From UBA10205 sp964373815 (GTDB taxonomy: Archaea; Iainarchaeota; Iainarchaeia; Iainarchaeales; Iainarchaeaceae), in NCBI GenBank assembly GCA_964373815.1, contig CAYJWI010000011.1:1-42428 (forward strand): a stretch of 42,428 nt of DNA. The letters are read 5' to 3'. The notes beneath the pieces are model-generated. The model ran no database searches. It saw nothing but the letters and a program-made list of their open reading frames with translations, and was not told the origin of the DNA. This document shows positions 40,600-42,428 of this stretch, in pieces. Numbering within the stretch: the stretch's first letter is position 1; every line of letters begins with the position of its first letter. The translations under genes and the position numbers were made by a program.

Positions 40600-41840
40600 T
40601 TCAGGAGCAGGGCAACGCCTTTCGCATCCCCGAGCCCGAACTCCTTTTCCTCGCCGCTTCCCATGTCCTTGAGTTTGAACTTTTTTTCCGCAAGCTCTTT
40701 TTCCCCAAGAACTATTGTGAACGCTATGCCCTTCTTGTTCGCGTACTCCATGTTTTTGCCGATTCCGCGCTCCATCAGGTTCATCTCGACAGCGACGCCG
40801 AGCTTTCTTAGCGCGAAGGCAAGCCTCACGCCTTCCTTGGCAGCTTCCTTTGAAAGGGGTATGATGAACACGTCGCTGTTCGGCCCTATGAAAAGAGTTT
40901 TTTCGAGAGCGTCAAACAGCCTGTCAATCCCAAGGCTTATCCCCACTGCAGGGGCAGGCGGGCCGCCGTAGAGTTGTATGAGGTTGTCATACCTTCCACC
41001 TCCGCCGACGCTCGGGCCTTCATTTAGCGCGATTTCAAAAACATTGCCCGTGTAATACTCGAGGCCGCGGCAGAGCCCCAAATCGAACTTCACTTCGGAA
41101 AGCCCGTTCTCCTCTGCAAGCGTCAGCAGCTGCGCAAGGTCATCAAGCCCTTCGTTCTTTCCGAGCACACTTTTAGTATCTTCTAGTGAGTTGAGGAAAA
41201 TCTTCGCGAGGATCTTGTCATCAATGCCTTTTGCGAGCATTTCCTTGCGCGCCTCCTTCTCGTTTATCTTGCCTATTTTGTCGATTATCCTGAAGGCTTC
41301 CGCTATTTGCCCCTCGCGTATCCCGCAATTTTTGGCAATGCCCTCGAGCACAACACGGTTGTTCACTTTTATTGTGAACTCGAGCCCAAGAGCCTTGAGT
41401 ATATCCGCCGATGCCGCGAGGCATTCGAAATCCGCGAGCACGCTCTTGACTCCGACGACATCGATGTCCGCCTGCGTAAATTCCCTGTACCGTTTTGCCT
41501 GCGGCCTGTTATACCTGTACACAGGCCCGATGCAGTAGCGCTTGAACGGCTTTGGCAGCTGCGGGTTTGTAGCGCAAACCCTTGCAAGAGGGACAGTGAC
41601 GTCGTAGCGCAGGCCCAACTCCCTATCGCCCTTATCCTTGAAATAATAAATCTCGTCCTTTATGGCTTCGCCGCCGGAGCCTTTGGCGGAGAGGAGCGCG
41701 AAGTCCTCGACAACCGGGGTTTGCAGCGGCTCGAAGCCGTAGCGCTCGAAAACCCTCCTGCATGTATCCTCGATGAACTGTTTTTTCTTCGCCTGCTCTG
41801 GCAGGAAATCGCGCATGCCTTTCACGGTTTCGAATTTCAT
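40590..41840 (-). CDS. hisS: histidyl-tRNA synthetase
   Basis: A 416-residue class II synthetase. Motif 1 region KGMRDFLP and GFEPLQTPVVEDF; motif 2 with PVYRYNRPQAKRYREFTQADIDVVG; the His-specific RGLEYYTG; and motif 3 near GGGGRYDNLI with ISLGIDRL. A C-terminal anticodon-binding domain of about 90 residues is present. It attaches His to tRNA-His, whose gene starts 53 bp upstream on the same strand, so the enzyme and its substrate are probably co-transcribed. Confidence 0.97.
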   Translation of the reverse strand: MKFETVKGMRDFLPEQAKKKQFIEDTCRRVFERYGFEPLQTPVVEDFALLSAKGSGGEAIKDEIYYFKDKGDRELGLRYDVTVPLARVCATNPQLPKPFKRYCIGPVYRYNRPQAKRYREFTQADIDVVGVKSVLADFECLAASADILKALGLEFTIKVNNRVVLEGIAKNCGIREGQIAEAFRIIDKIGKINEKEARKEMLAKGIDDKILAKIFLNSLEDTKSVLGKNEGLDDLAQLLTLAEENGLSEVKFDLGLCRGLEYYTGNVFEIALNEGPSVGGGGRYDNLIQLYGGPPAPAVGISLGIDRLFDALEKTLFIGPNSDVFIIPLSKEAAKEGVRLAFALRKLGVAVEMNLMERGIGKNMEYANKKGIAFTIVLGEKELAEKKFKLKDMGSGEEKEFGLGDAKGVALLLKKG

Positions 41841-41892
41841 AAAGTTTTACCTCTTTGTTTTTTTTCTTTCTCTAGAGAATTTATTTTGAAAG

Positions 41893-41967
41893 GGCGACCA
41901 CCGGGAATTGAACCCGGGCCCAAAGCTCCACAGGCTTTGATGCAAAAACCACTACACCATGGCCGCC
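41893..41967 (-). tRNA. tRNA-His (GTG) with encoded G-1
   Basis: Acceptor GCGGCCA/TGGTCGC with the extra G at 41967 opposite discriminator C (41893), the His-specific G-1:C73 pair. Anticodon arm AAAGC-CTGTGGA-GCTTT (GTG) and T arm CCGGG-TTCAATT-CCCGG-like. D arm around GTGTAGTGGTTTTTGCAT. No intron, no encoded CCA. Confidence 0.9.
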
Positions 41968-42242
41968 ATGTATTTTTCTGCTAACGATTCATTTCTTTCT
42001 GCCCATTTCTTTATTCTCTTTAAGTGTTTTGGGCTATGCCATCCCACTATTTCGTTATATTTCCTGAAGTTTGCGTATCCATATAGCACTAAATGCCACC
42101 ATTCCCGGTTTTTGTACATTTTTGGGTTAAGCCCTGATATGGCAAGATTTCCTTTTAGGTTGAAAAATGCGTTCTGCTGGATAGGGGTAATCTTAGGAAA
42201 ATCAGCTATTGTTGTGAAGTAAATCCCTTTCCATAAAGGTAA
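41952..42242 (-). pseudogene. truncated ORF resembling a homing-endonuclease C-terminus
   Basis: A 96-codon frame runs from a TAA at 42243-42245 to TAG at 41952, inside tRNA-His. It lacks a start codon in frame; an ATG at 42236 behind a TATA-like TATTTAAA lies one frame off. The residues (IQQNAFFNLKGNLAISGLNP, then WWHLVLYGYANFRKYNEIVGWHSPKHLKRIKK) look coding and resemble the end of LAGLIDADG-type enzymes (YxEIGFHSPRH-like endings); this is recognition from memory only. A frameshift remnant of a mobile endonuclease is the best guess. Confidence 0.5.
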
Positions 42243-42280
42243 TTATTGTCCGTGAGGGTTTAAATAGCTTTCATGGCCTC

Positions 42281-42427
42281 TCAAAAACGCCGCCCCTTCT
42301 GTAGTTTCTCCAAACCCGATTGTGCGTGTTTTCCTGGGAAGGCCGCTCCCTCTATAGCCGATTTTAAAATAGAAATAAAAGCCATTATCAAAGCAAGAGC
42401 TATTGCTATTATAAGATGCCTTCTAGA
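42281..42427 (-). CDS. C-terminal end of an unknown membrane protein (cut by window edge)
   Basis: An open frame from the right edge to TGA at 42281 encodes about 48 residues: a hydrophobic span LIIAIALALIMAFISIL, then SAIEGAAFPGKHAQSG and a basic tail. It may start outside the window or at the internal ATG (MAFISIL). The sequence is too short for a family call. The next 38 bp hold the TATA-like element for the frame below it. Confidence 0.4.
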   Translation of the reverse strand, partial: SRRHLIIAIALALIMAFISILKSAIEGAAFPGKHAQSGLEKLQKGRRF

Positions 42428-42428
42428 A

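Overview
The window comes from an archaeon. It carries the archaeal RNA polymerase operon with RpoB split into B'' and B' and RpoA split into A' and A'', an archaeal EF-2, CTP-type riboflavin kinase (RbkR type), archaeal RibC, a geranylgeranyl reductase for ether lipids, archaeal Ogg, and tRNA genes without encoded CCA, three of seven with introns at position 37/38. Tight packing, many tiny proteins and several lone or degraded redox genes suggest a small-genome DPANN-type lineage (Diapherotrites or Micrarchaeota would fit). That placement is inference, not shown by the sequence.

Layout. 1-2.8 kb: the 3' end of a possible surface protein, then a small redox island (RnfD/NqrB-like membrane protein, Rieske ferredoxin, broken DAO-type flavoprotein, cupredoxin lipoprotein). 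2.9-16.4 kb: a long minus-strand informational operon, rpoH-rpoB2-rpoB1-rpoA1-rpoA2-rpl30e-nusA-rps12-rps7-EF-2. EF-2 is interrupted in its P-loop by a 512-residue intein. 16.7-19.1 kb, plus strand: ribK-ribC-ribH and ogg. 19.1-19.3 kb: a row of perfect hairpins between two copies of the ogg 3' end. 19.3-21.6 kb: arrestin-like protein, cis-prenyltransferase and geranylgeranyl reductase. 21.9-27.8 kb: HAD hydrolase, P-loop kinase/dCMP deaminase fusion, ZIP transporter, tRNA-Asp, RNA m5C methyltransferase, GIY-YIG protein, tRNA-Tyr with a 150-nt intron, PAP2 phosphatase and an unknown protein. 27.8-33.7 kb is accessory: gene remnants, a vapBC-like pair, palindromic repeats, tRNAs, an operon of four related tiny membrane proteins, a UPF0175 antitoxin-like gene with a 50-residue partner, RpiA and a 48-residue CxxC-x17-CxxC protein. 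33.8-39.3 kb: one 1834-residue surface protein with seven Ig-like domains, some recently duplicated. 39.4-42.4 kb: a slipin, tRNA-Thr, a hairpin-rich gap, hisS with tRNA-His just upstream, and two incomplete ORFs at the right edge.

Working together: the central operon supplies transcription and translation machinery. The rib cluster makes riboflavin and FMN, with a kinase that probably regulates its own operon. The uppS, geranylgeranyl reductase and PAP2 genes belong to membrane-lipid and lipid-carrier metabolism. The least explained parts are the four-gene membrane operon (30841-31940), the family of short double-hairpin repeats (7.3, 14.6, 19.1 and 28.8 kb), the structured tRNA-Tyr intron, and the UPF0175/50-residue pair.
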